Part shown: piece by piece, positions 50,063-61,913 of the stretch | Layout: every line of letters starts with the position of its first letter | Position numbering within the stretch: the stretch's first letter is position 1 | Assembly (NCBI GenBank): GCA_022702705.1 | Contig: CM040434.1 | Span: forward strand, 18,519,771 to 18,583,770 | Length of the DNA: 64,000 nucleotides | Source: Papilionanthe hookeriana x Papilionanthe teres | Taxonomy: Eukaryota; Streptophyta; Magnoliopsida; Asparagales; Orchidaceae | Reading direction: 5' to 3' | Notes under the pieces: model-generated | Told to the model about the DNA's origin: nothing | What the model saw: only the letters and a program-made list of their open reading frames with translations | Databases searched by the model: none | Made by a program: the position numbers and the translations under genes

Positions 50063-51301
50063 ATGGACTACTCGCAAACAGGAAACCTACCGGACGATAA
50101 GTCGTTTGCCCATCAAATCAAGAAAAGAACTCTGTCTTACGCATTAATAAACAATACATTATACATAAGGTTTTTTGATCAGATGTGGCTAAGATGCCTG
50201 AGCGGGTCCGAGGCTCGTGAAATTGTTAAAGAAGTACACTCAGGACTTTGTGGCGCTCATCAGTCGGGTCCGAAAATGAAAATGAAGACTAAAAGACTAG
50301 GGTACTACTGGCCCTCAATGATGATCAATTGCATGAAGATTGCCAAAAGTTGTCACCAGTGCCAAGTGCATGGAGTGGTTATGCATCAACCTCCAAATGT
50401 GCTACATCCGACAATCGCGTCGTGGTCGTTTGAGTGTTGGGGCACAAATATTGTGGGTCCGATAGAACCACCTTCTTCAAGAGGACATCGCTTCATTCTT
50501 GCAGATACATATTACTTTTCTAAGTGGGCAGAAGCAATACTGCTTAGAGAAGTGAAAGCACATCACGTGCTACAGTTCTTCAAGAATCAAGTCGTCTACC
50601 GTTTTGGGGTACCGCGCAGAATTATCTCAGATAACAGGTCCGCATTCAGAAGCACGAAGATCAACGATTTTGTCAGAAGACACGGGATCGACTGGTGTTA
50701 TTCAACAATCTACTACCCAAGAGCGAACGGCTTGGCCGAGGCTTTTAATAAAACTCTCATCCAAATCCTAAAGAAAACTTTAGACGACAACAAGAGAAAT
50801 TGGCACGAGAAGTTGTTAGAAGCCTTATGGGCCTACAGGACGACTTTCAGAACTCCCACCTAGTCTACGCCTTATGCCTTAGTGTATGGGTCCGAGGCCG
50901 TTCTACCCTTAGAGGTTCAGCTTCCGTCTCTCAGAATTGCAGTTGCAGAAAAGATCACTACAGAAGCAAATGCCAAACTACAACTAGAAGAATTGGAAAG
51001 CATGGAAGGGAAAAGACTTTCAGCACAGCAGAATTTGGAACTGTATCAAGCCAAGATGAACCAGGCCCATGATAAATTAGTCCGTCCAAGGACATTCAAA
51101 ATCGGTGACTTGGTTTTGGTTCTCAGATGACCTATTCTTGCACATCACAAGATAGGTGGTAAATTTGAACCGACTTGGGAAGGGCCATTCGTGGTCGAGA
51201 CAGTTTACTCAGGAGGTTACTACCAGCTTGTAAATTGCCGTGGAGAACGACCTATGCTTCCAATTAATGGACGATATCTAAAGAAGTATTACGCAACCTG
51301 A
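50063..51301 (+). pseudogene. Integrase domain of pol, catalytic Asp changed
   Basis: HHCC zinc finger (H59, H66, C97, C100: HSGLCGAH and CHQC) and a DDE core with second Asp in IISDNRSAF (D190) and Glu in ANGLAEAFNK (E226), spaced 35 residues as in DD35E. The first catalytic position in WGTNIVGPI is Asn129 instead of Asp. TAG at 50861–50863 and TGA at 51128–51130 interrupt the frame. The tail with KFEPTWEGPFVVETVYSGGY is the GPY/F motif that ends plant Ty3 integrases. Pol ends at TGA 51299–51301. Confidence 0.9.
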
Positions 51302-51620
51302 TGTTTCGAAGGATGAATCCTCATTCCTAGAAGCACGGGCACAGTAATTACTTATGACTGGGTCCGAACCCAAAAATATAAATATAAAAAAGTGGATGAT
51401 AAAGAAAATCGTTAAAAAAAATGTTAAAAAAAAAACATGTGAAATCATGATAATAAAGTTTTTTATCCTTCCTTTCAAATCGAGTCTCACTCTTGATCTT
51501 TTCCTACTCCTATTTAAATTTGAAATAAATGAATAAAAGCTCTTCATTAATAAACAAATTTTTTCTATTGTTCTTGTTCTTGGTACAGCCCCTGATCCTT
51601 TCCTTGTTTTTCGCAGGAAA
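51302..51620 (+). other. Spacer between pol and the AlkB ORF
   Basis: A 319-bp AT-rich non-coding spacer, A-rich in the middle and T-rich near 51500–51570. It ends TCGCAGGAAAATGTC; the TTTTTCGCAG just before the ATG looks like a 3' splice site, so the downstream ORF may be expressed from a spliced RNA (inference). Confidence 0.45.
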
Positions 51621-53089
51621 ATGTCGAACGGGCGGTTGGTTATAAACTTTAAGAATGGCTTGAGTCTAGCACTCGATAAAAAGAGGATGAATGGAGCCGT
51701 GATTGAGATCGACTCTGATTTCACACCAGTCGGGCTACAGTACGAAGAAAATGATTGGACCCTGATTGATCGGGAAGAGCTCCGCAGCCATACAGTGATG
51801 AAATTGGGTGGCTCAAGTCAACCATCTACCAGCAAGAAGAGAAAAGTAAATACCGCTCATGCAACATGAGAGGACAAGAAAGTTAAGTCTGTGGTTGCTA
51901 CAACAGAGGACAGGCTTGTCAGCGCCATGCCCGCAGAAATCCAAGGGGTAAGGAGAGCTACTCTCACTGCCACCCAGCGGAGGAACAAGAATCGCCGCAT
52001 TCGCAAAATGTTAACCAAGTTAGCAGCAGATCAACATGAAGAGATAGTTGCTACCGGCAATACAAATACTCCGAAGAAATTGGTTCGTCAGGAACCAGAA
52101 AAGAGGAGATCAACTCCAAGGAAAACAGAAAAGATAAAAGAAATTCCAAGAAGAGCAGAAACAAAATCAGTGCCTCGAAGCCAGATAAATGCACCAGTTT
52201 TAAAGAGTCTTGTTGCGAAAGCAACCCCGGAGGATATGCCGAAAGAGACTATCCCCGAGGAGCCATGACATGCAGGAGAGCGTGCCGGGGTTGAATCATA
52301 CATTCCCCAGTACGTTACTAGACCTCGCCGATTGCAGATAATCCCGGAATATGAGTTGGAAAGAATGCAGAATGTTGAAAAGAAAACTTTCGAATACTTT
52401 GAGAGAATTGGAGGCAAGAGGATCAATATCTTAGAAGGTCTCGAGCTGCATACAGATGTATTCTCAGATTACGAACAACATCAAATTGTAGACTGCATTG
52501 TTGAACTTCATAAAATGGGCTGAGCTGGTCTTCTGAGGGAGAAAACTTATTCAGAACCCCGAAAAGGAAGAGTCACGATCCAATGCGGATGTTGATACAA
52601 CTTCGCGGTAGACAGAAAAGGAAATCCATCAGGAATACTCCGTCACAGTGAGGTGGATCCGATGTCAAATATTATTAAAAGAATGGTAAAGAGGATGATA
52701 ACATGGAGGGTATTGCCTGCAGATTGCATACCCAACAGCTGCATCATTAACATCTACAAGGAGGACGACTTCATACCTCCACACATAGACCATCATGATT
52801 TCGTTAGACCTTTCTGCACAGTGTCTTTTGTCAACCAGTGCAATATCATGTTCAGATCTGACCTCCGGATTGCAGGCCCCAGTGAGTTCGAGGGCCGGTG
52901 GAGATACCACTACCGGTAGGTTCCGTCATGGTGTTAAAAGGGAATGGAGCGGACATCGCAAAGCATTGCATTCCGGGAGTGCCTGTTGAGCGGATCTCTG
53001 TTACTTTCAGGAGAATGGATGACAGAAAGATTCCTTTTCACTTCCAACCAGATCCAGAGTTAGAGAGCCTCCGGCCTTACGAGCTGTGA
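51621..53089 (+). pseudogene. AlkB-type 2OG/Fe(II) oxygenase ORF of the retrotransposon (ALKBH9/10-like)
   Basis: About 490 codons in one frame with stops at 51867, 52266, 52521 and 52593, and a one-base frameshift near 52890. The N-terminal ~80 residues (GRLVINFKNGLSLALDK…) and a basic LTATQRRNKNRRIRK motif resemble ORF1. A Lys/Arg-rich linker follows. The C-terminal AlkB domain begins near 52400 (RINILEGLELHTDVFS). The core has CIPNSCIINIYKEDDFIPPH, HID with iron ligands His (52782–52784) and Asp (52788–52790), and RPFCTVSFVNQCNIMF. The distal His is in NGADIAKHC (52964–52966) and the 2OG-binding arginines in RISVTFR (52991–53011). Plant ALKBH9/10 enzymes remove m6A from RNA. By inference the element captured such a gene, perhaps to strip methylation from its own RNA. 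This copy is broken. Confidence 0.85.
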
Positions 53090-53845
53090 GTAACATGGGA
53101 GATAGCACACCTCCAATGCACATCCGTACGACATTCCTGCCAAGGGTGGCTTGGAAGGTGATGTTATTGTCCATGTATCTCAATATTAGACATGGATTTT
53201 CGCAGACACTTTTAGAAACAACTTGCAAGAATCTTACACAATCCGTTTTGGATTTATATGGATTATATGAGATATTAAATTCTCAAAGAAAATATCATCA
53301 TGTTTTGGATCAAGTTTTATGATGTATTTTCAACAAGATTGGAATGAAAGTGACCATGTCATGTTTTGCCTTCACCTCTTTTTGTGCAAATTGACTGGGA
53401 AACACCATTAAATTAAAAGAACTTTGAACAAAGAACAAAGAAAAAATAAAAATAAATGAAAAATCTCTTTAAAAAAATCTAAATGCCAAAACAAACTACA
53501 AATAAACACGAACCCTAAATAAACGTGAACTCTAAATTGAAAATCAAGTTAAAAATCAAATTACAACAAGCGACTAAGACAAATTCCCGAATCTGAAATC
53601 CCCAGCCTTCGGCTACTCTCAAATCTCTTTTTGACTCTCCATATTTCCTTCCCTCTTTTGAGAAGGTCGACTGAATCTACTGACACAGAACCACGAAAAT
53701 TTTCGATTTGGTTCTGATGGCATGGATTCATATCCTTCGACAAATAATCAGACTTTGATCGATCCTCGTGGAACGTGAAACACTTTCATGTCTCATTCCA
53801 AATCTTCCGCTAAACTCAAATCTCCACAGCAAATTTCAACCCTTT
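53090..53845 (+). other. 3' untranslated segment after the AlkB ORF
   Basis: AT-rich, non-coding apart from one 78-residue ORF (53086–53322) with no recognisable domain. A-rich between 53400 and 53570. Confidence 0.5.
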
Positions 53846-54345
53846 AAACCTTCGAGACTGGAACCAGATTCCAGTTCTCTTTAAACCTTCGAGTCTGGAA
53901 CCAGATTCTAGTTCTCCTTAAACCTTCGAGACTGGAACCAGATTCCAGTTCTCCTTAAACCTTCAAAACTGAAACCAGACTCCAGTTCTCTTTAAACCTT
54001 CGAGACTGGAACCAGATTCCAGTTCTCTTTAAACCTTTGAGACTGGAACCAGATTTCAGTTCTCTTTAAACCTTCGAGGCTGGTACCAAATTCCAGTTCT
54101 CTCCTTTCGAGGTCGGTACCAAATTCCGACTCTCTTCCTGAGATTGATACCAAATTTCAACTCTCTCCTTCTGAGATCGGTACCAAATTCCGGATCTTGT
54201 TTCGAGATCGATACCTAAATTCGATTCTCATCCTTTTCAATCGATACTTAAACTCCGATTCTCACTGCGAGGTCGGTACCTAAATTCCAGTTCTCTTCGC
54301 AATCCCGAGGTTGGAACTTAGGTTCCAATTCTCATTTCAAATCCA
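53846..54345 (+). repeat. 37-bp tandem repeats with a hairpin in each unit
   Basis: About 13 units, the first seven well conserved (AAACCTTCGAGACTGGAACC then AGATTCCAGTTCTCTTT), starting at 53846, 53883, 53920 and so on. Later units are diverged. Each contains an inverted repeat such as CTGGAA-ccaga-TTCCAG. Variable tandem repeats in the 3' untranslated part are known for Ogre/Tat elements. Confidence 0.85.
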
Positions 54346-54483
54346 GATTTCCTTGAATTGATTTTATATTAAACCTCAATCGAAATTGAAACTCAGAACA
54401 AATCGAAATCTAAACTCACACATTAAAAAAATAAATAAATAAACTCGGAATAGAAAATGAAATGAAATCTAAATCAAACTTCC

Positions 54484-54501
54484 CCAGATCTTATGATCTG
54501 G
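54484..54501 (+). other. Perfect stem-loop in the 3' UTR
   Basis: CCAGATC-ttat-GATCTGG: 7-bp stem, 4-nt loop. First of three perfect stem-loops between the tandem repeats and the 3' LTR. Confidence 0.6.
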
Positions 54502-54541
54502 AATTCACCTCCTTTTCCTTTTCCCCAGCGAGAGTTCAGGG

Positions 54542-54559
54542 ATCTCCAGTCTTGGAGAT
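54542..54559 (+). other. Perfect stem-loop in the 3' UTR
   Basis: ATCTCCA-gtct-TGGAGAT: 7-bp stem, 4-nt loop. Confidence 0.6.
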
Positions 54560-54665
54560 ATACTCGGTACTCCCCAGCGGAAATTTTTTTCTACTATATT
54601 CTAAGTGTGTCACTTAGACGTCTGTGTTGGTTTTGTTGATCTCTTCGGTCAATACCAATACGCGC

Positions 54666-54686
54666 GGTGTGCTTGGTTAGCACACC
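54666..54686 (+). other. Perfect stem-loop next to the 3' LTR
   Basis: GGTGTGC-ttggtta-GCACACC: 7-bp stem, 7-nt loop, ending 20 bp before the LTR and directly before the segment complementary to the 5' leader. Confidence 0.65.
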
Positions 54687-54706
54687 ACACCTATTGGGGG
54701 TCCATT
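54687..54706 (+). other. Segment upstream of 3' LTR: leader-complementary, weak polypurine tract
   Basis: ACACCTATTGGGGGTCCATT. Positions 54687–54704 are the exact reverse complement of 42711–42728 in the leader. The only purine run next to the LTR is the GGGGG here, so this is also the candidate (poor) polypurine tract for plus-strand priming. Confidence 0.55.
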
Positions 54707-57700
54707 TTTTGACCTCATTTTTGATGAGGTCTTTTCTCTTCTCTCTCCTTAGTACTTAGGATCTAGCCTTAGGCTTTCCTTTGACTATCTTAGAGGACTA
54801 GAAATGGAACCCACCACTTAGAAATTCAAACACCTCTTAACTCCCTGCAAACCCCATAAGTTTGATTGTAAACCCCTAAGTCACTTGGAGGGTTAAGATC
54901 AAATGTGGAGGTTTAAAGGATGAGTTCCTTATAGGACTCTTTGGCCTTAGGACTACCCTGGGTGGCCTGGTCTGGTGAGGGTTGACCTGCACACATTACA
55001 CTTTCACACACATTCCAAATCCTAAAACCATTCATACCTAGCTTGACTTCTTGACTCATGTAGGTAATTCATATGGATGGACCTTAACCCCTAGGCCCTT
55101 GGCTAAGAGGGTTATGAACAACATAGTGAATGCCTCAAATGAGTCCTCTCATGGCTCTTATGGGATTGATATGGCTTCATGGCTCAACCAAAGTGATTCC
55201 ATTCTACTCAAACTTGATCAATCTTATTTTTTTCAAAATTTCAATTTTTGACCCCGGGGCCCTACACCTACCAAACCTACCAAATACCCTTGAAACTACC
55301 CAAAATTTGCAAAAATTACCTAATTTAACCAAAATTCCTTAAAACCAATCCTAAACATTTCCCACCATTCAAATTGATCACCCATGGCCAAATATACCAA
55401 AAATTCAAAAAATACCCCTCAATACCCTCCAAATTCCCAAAATGCCATTCTTAACAAAAAAATCCATAAATTCCAAAAATTCCCATAAACTTTCAAAAAA
55501 TCCCAAATATTCCTAATTTCATTTTTTTCAACTACACCATAGGCCAATTTTGTCAATTTAACCCACTTTTACCAAAACCCCCAATTTGGCCCATTTTTAA
55601 CCCAAGTGGACCCAATGTCCCACTAAATCAACCCAATTGACCTCAACTTTGACCCAATTTGATTCTAAACTTCAATTCAATATCCCCAATATCAATTTAG
55701 ACCAAATCCAAGCCCAATTTGATTGACATTTGGATCTAATTCCAATTTGAAGCTTAATGCCCAATTTTGGCCCATGACCTAAACCTAGCCCAAACAAGCC
55801 CGACTCAACTCCAATTAACCCCAAATCTTTTCCTAAACCTTCCTAATATCCCCACAAACAAAACACTAACAAGATTTGCCCCAAGTTTGAACCTAAACTC
55901 TACCCAAATCTAACCCAAAACCAAAATCCCCATTTTTGGCCTAAACCCACCATAAACCCAAATGGGCCCAAATCCCAAAATCAAAGCCCAACCAAAGTTG
56001 AAAACTCTTTTGTGACACTCCCATAAACATTTCTCAACATTAATTTTACATCAAATCTAACCTTAGCAAAACCTTAGCCCAAGTTAGCCCAGTTTGACCC
56101 ACTTTGGCACCTTTACCAAAAAAGCCCAAATTAAATCCAATTCCACTCTAAATGATACCAAATCTTTTCTAAAATGTTCATGACACATCTCTAAACTAAA
56201 CCTAACATTTGCTTGGCCCAATCCTTCACAAAATTTCCATCCACCAATTTGTTTTCAAACCTAAAGGTCCACTTTCTTAAACCATTCCACTCTCCCTCAT
56301 CATGCACTCAATTTAATATCATCCCTAAAGTTCTAATTGATCATCAAATTATTCCAATCTTGGCCTCATGACAATATCCCTTAAAATCATCAAAAATGCC
56401 AATATCCTTCTTCATGCAAATGACTTGACTTTTCCAAAGCCAAATGAAGCCACAATGGAGTTATTCACAAGCCATATGAAGCCATGATAGCTTAGCCTTG
56501 TCATCAATCCATTTATGGCAAGAGAAGGGAGCCCTTTAATGTTTCCCTTAAAGTTGATTAAACATTCCTATGCTTCCCTTAACGTATGCTTAAACTTAAC
56601 TGCACTTGGATTGTGACTTGACCCCACTAATCAAGCTGACCCAAGTGACTTTCTCTTCAGCCCAAACCAGCCTTGGGTGGTGCACCAAGCCTAAAACCAT
56701 GGGTTGACAAAATTGAACCCAAAATAAGCCTCCCCTCATTCCATTTCAATTCAACCACTTTACACATGGCCAACCCTAATTGACTGTACCAAACCCCAGC
56801 TCTAACTCCTCTGAGTCAGATGGTGACCTGACCCTGGCCGGCCAGCCACCAGGCCGCCGGAAAACGCCATGGTCGAGGAGCTTGGAATGAGCCAAAATTC
56901 AAATTATAACCTGCTGAGCTGCCCCACTCCAATTGGCCACCACAACTCTTCATCTCCACCCCTAGGCGGTCGATCCCGGCCATCGATTGCCCACGGGAAG
57001 CCACGGCCATGGCTATTTAAACCGGCCGCCCCCTCTCGGCTAAAAGGTTGGTCGAAATCAACCTTCGCGGAATTCCTCAAAACTTCTCGCGAGCTTCCCC
57101 TAGCCGAGAGCAATCTATCCCCACTTGTTCTCCTGCCCTAAACCCCATTGATTGAGCTCAATTCTCAGCCCAGAATAGGACATCCCTGGAATCTCCTCCA
57201 AAATCAAATTAAACTCACCCACATCTGCACAGGACCAAGAGAAGGAGTTCCCCAGTGGAAGCCTCCTCACCAGGCCAGCCATTCTCTCTATCGGCCAAGC
57301 TTTGAAATCGGGCTTGGTGGAAGTTGTACCTAGACGATTCGACAGGGCCAGAGGCTTCATCCACAGGCTTCTCCAACTCCAGCAAACGTGCTGAGCACAT
57401 TCAGTTGAGGCCTCACCTCCTGAATCAAGGTATAGACACTCCTCCTCCCCGAGAGCTTCCAGCGATTCTCCATTTTGTTTGAGTTGATTTCAATGCATGT
57501 AAACCGTATGGATGCGTTCATCTCTTCAAGACGAATCCATAGAGTATAAGAATACGAAAATTCGTTGAGAAACGAGAGAGATCTTAGGGTTTTAGTGTGG
57601 ACGATCACGGGTGCACACCAGTCGTAGACGATGACCAGGCGCCGTCCGATCGCGCGTGTATCGAGTGGACGGTCCAGATTGCGCCGGATCGAAGGACATT

Positions 57701-60700
57701 ACGTGAACCGCAGGCCCCCGGAGCGCTGAGTCAAATGACAGCGTCGAATGGGAGCGCGACGCGTGGGCTTTCGGAGCTGCCGAGGATGAGTCGGCGCCGC
57801 GTAGATAAGTAGATAAATATGGATTTTTTGATTTAATTAAATACCTGAAACTTTGAAAATCCATATCTTTGTGTAGAAAAATCATAAAAATAAAATAAAA
57901 ATACCCTCTTGCTCAGTGAATAGAGGAGAATAATGTGGAAAAAGAATTGAGTTAATTTGATGAGTATTTTATTTTTAATTAATTATTTACTCATTTTGAG
58001 TGTTTTAATTCTCCATTTGCATAGACAATTCACCATGGCATGAGACCATAGGGCTTTTGAAGCCTTTGATCTTGGGAACATTCCCTGAATTTTTCAAGGT
58101 CAGAGGCTATCTTTATGGCAAGTTATGTATTTTTTAAGTTTATGTCACTATTTTTGGTATTTTAATTCCATTAATTAGCATGTTGCTTAGAAAATTCTAG
58201 GAAAATTTGGGGAGGTTTCTTAGGACCAAAGGACCCTAGGATAATTATATTTTGAGTTAATTCATTAAGAATAACCCTAATTGGCCTAATTACTCAAAAC
58301 TGAATTTTAATTAATTTGGGTTAACCACACATCAAAAGAACTTGAAAAAATGCTCCACTGATCTTTAGGATCAGAGGGACCTCACATAAGAATTTGGAAT
58401 CAATTGAAAATGTTTAACCCCACGAAATGGATTAATTAAGTCACATGAGTAAAATTAAACTTTAAAAATTCATAACTCCAAAAATACACTTTAAAAATTC
58501 ACAAAATTGGTTTTGAGGCTTCTCTAATATCAGAGGAGTCTAAGAAAATTAAAATTGGAATTTTCTAAAAATCTTCATTTTTCACCAAATTTTAATATTT
58601 TAAATAATTAAAAAATAATAAAAATCATAAAAATATCAAAAATCATAAAAATGTCATATTTTAACTCCTAATCACCTAGGAACAAACCAAATATTTTTTC
58701 TAAGTCTCAAAGTAAAGATATTGAATTTTAAATGCTTAAGACAATTTTTAATATTAAAAATGGATTTTTTAACCTTTTCACTAAATCAATTCTAATAAAT
58801 CAAAGAGAAATGAGAAAATTATAAAATTTGTTTCTCTGAACTCCTTGAGGTCAGAGAGATTTATGAAAAATATAAAACTTAATTTTTAACATTTATTTTA
58901 TTTTATAATTAACTAACACTATAAAACTCAAAATAATTATAATAAATAATATATAATTAAAAAAACACCAAATTTGGTCCAAGTGGTCCTCTGGTCAGTA
59001 GGAACACCCCATAATTTTCCTAAGGACAGAAACCTTACCTTGGTCATGTTGATGAATTTCCATTGAAAATCCCTATTTTTCATTAAAATAAATATATAAA
59101 TTAAATTAAATTCAAAAAAATAACATTTTCTCCTCTAATGTCTTAATTGACATATGAGTGAAGTGACATAAAAATTTCAAGTTCATTTGAGCTCAATTTA
59201 GTGAGTTATGAGATAAATAAGCCTAAAGGGGCATAAAGGTAATTAAAGGATTTTAACCCTAATTAACATTTAGGTCTAATCAAAAAGGGAGGGTAAAATA
59301 TTTGATCTTAACTTTTCATTAGATGATTAAAACCTAGAGAATTATGGGGTAGAAACCCATTAATCATCTTGAAAATATTTAGAGTAAACCTTAAATAATT
59401 AAACAATTTGAATTTTGGAAGAATAAGTTAAAATTTGGATTATTAAAATGAGGATATAATTTAGAGAGACTATATTCACCTAAACTAAAATCCCCAAATG
59501 AATCACTTTAATTATATTTAACTCTTAATTAAACTTAAGATGATAATTGAAATTAATAAATTAATAATAAAGAAAAGGTAACCCTTAATTAAATTAAAAC
59601 TTAAAACATTAAATAACTTGATAATTAAAATGAAATAAATTAAAAAAATTTAAAAAAAATTATTAATTTCAAAAATCACTTGAAAGCAAATTTAAAACAA
59701 ACTTGAAACATCAAAATCAATTTCAAAAAATAATTCTTAACTAAAAAAATCAAACCAATTAAAAGTTAATCTAGAATATTGCAATTAAATTAAAATTAAA
59801 TCAATAAAGTCTAAATTAAATAATTTAAACTCCTCTTTCAATTCAAATGGTTTAAAACACTTAAGAATAAAACAACTTGAACACTATTCCAAACTTAAAT
59901 TTATTAAAACTTTATAACTTAATTAAATCACTTTAAATCACCAATTCTAATTTTAAATCATTAAATTCTTTAACAAACTGATTTGCCCCTAAAGGTTTTC
60001 ATTATTATAACTCTTAAGTAAAACATCAAGTGAAATGTCACTTAGTCATTTTACTTATAGGATAATCAAACATCCTAATTCGCTGAGCAAGAAACAAACT
60101 TAACTAAATTCTTGGATGATTAATTCATCAGTACGATAAAATTCATTTTGACTCAAAATAATCCCAAAAATATTGAAAAGATGTTTAGGACTCGTCCTAA
60201 ACACTTCCTTAATATGATGGGATGTTTTAGAAGAATAATTGAATTTAATTGTTCTTTGATGACGAAAATCATCCACAAAATTACAAGAACCTAGACGTCA
60301 TAGAAGATGACTAGCAATAGGATTAGGAATTTGGTAGACAACCAGAACCTTCCCTTAGCTTTACCCAGGTATTTGTTATAAATATTTAAATGTCTTAACA
60401 TGTGTTTTAAGTGTAGCTCGGAATGACGAGAAGACCCTCCAGGTACGCTTTTATTTTATTGCAATTTACTTTATTGCAATTTATTTATATAAGATGCACT
60501 TTACTCTTCTTGCATGTTAAACAAGATTGTTGCATGAAAAATAAAACCTTTAGGATAGCCACAAAACTGAAACCAAAATTAAATTAAAAGTCACAACAAG
60601 ATAAAATTCACCGCCACAACATTCAAAATATAAAATAACTCAAAATTTAATCACAAACATAACACAAAACTACAATTGCAATTAAATTAAAACATCTTGT

Positions 60701-61882
60701 TGGATGATAGGGAATACCTCAGATGATGTAACCTACGTGTTGCTAACAACATTTCCCACGGTCTAAATGAAAGTGTGGAACTCATTCAGTTGAGTTTGGC
60801 AAATTCATCTGGACTAAGTGAATCCGATAAAATAATGGTGCCGGAATGATGGAACCGTGGGATCTTAACCGGTGTTGTTATAATCAACTTTAATATTCCT
60901 CTAATAAAACATTAAAGACATTAGAACTTTAAGACTTTTCTAAACCAAAACACTTCTTTCATCTCCTGATTTTCACCTTCTAAAACTAAACCTCTGCAAC
61001 AACAAGGAGCTTGGAGCATAGTGGGCAGCACGCCCATCGTCATCAGCAAAACCTGAGTCTACTTCAGCAAAACCATTTCTTAGAATAAAATAAAAAAAGC
61101 CATAGGATTTCGAGGTAGTTTGCTTAGTGCAACATAAATCCTCAACCTTGTTGTTAGGCATTTGCATAATCATGTTATGCAAATTAAGTCCTAACCGGTT
61201 TTAAGATTTCGAGGTAGTCGTTCGGTACGACATAAACCCTCACATGTTCGAGGCTACTTGTGTGATTATATCATACAAATATAGTTCTAATTAACTAAAA
61301 TTGACAGGATTGAAACATTAAATAAATTCCCAAATTGAAGCCAAACAATAGGATAGTTTGGGAAGTTGCCAAGATTCTCCTTGGATCCTCAGCTTCTCCT
61401 ACTTTTCTTCCTTTGGACTCTTAAAATAAACTGTTCCAAATTTAAGCTAATCCCTTTTGTAATTTCCAAAGTCCAATCCTTTAAAACCTTAAACTTTGAT
61501 ATTCTTGAGAGCAAAACCACTGATCATTATCGAGAGTTTTCTTAAATAATTCCCGTCATTTAAGATGTAATTAACTATAGGGGCTTGCCCTTATAGGGAA
61601 CTTTAAGAACCCGGGTAATATAAACCCCGCTTAATTCATTTATATTAAGCGGGGAACTTGTCGGCTTATAAAATTGGTTCGCGGACCAAACGGATGTCAC
61701 AAATCTTCTAGTTTATTTAATCGAGCCCCATCATTAAGCAGTGTGTCTATTCTTCGGGATAGATACACGGTTTGTGATGCGGTACTCGTTTATATAAACT
61801 ATTTGGGATGTGAGATCGGTTTGATTTCATATCTTAAAATTTTCAAACTTAAAATTATTTTCAAAAACAAATGCTACTTTCT

Positions 61883-61913
<31 letters not shown>

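Noticed and set aside
51278..51724. Minus-strand ORF of 148 residues across the pol–AlkB spacer
   Set aside because: Low-complexity hydrophobic reading of A-rich DNA, overlapping the ends of two real plus-strand ORFs.
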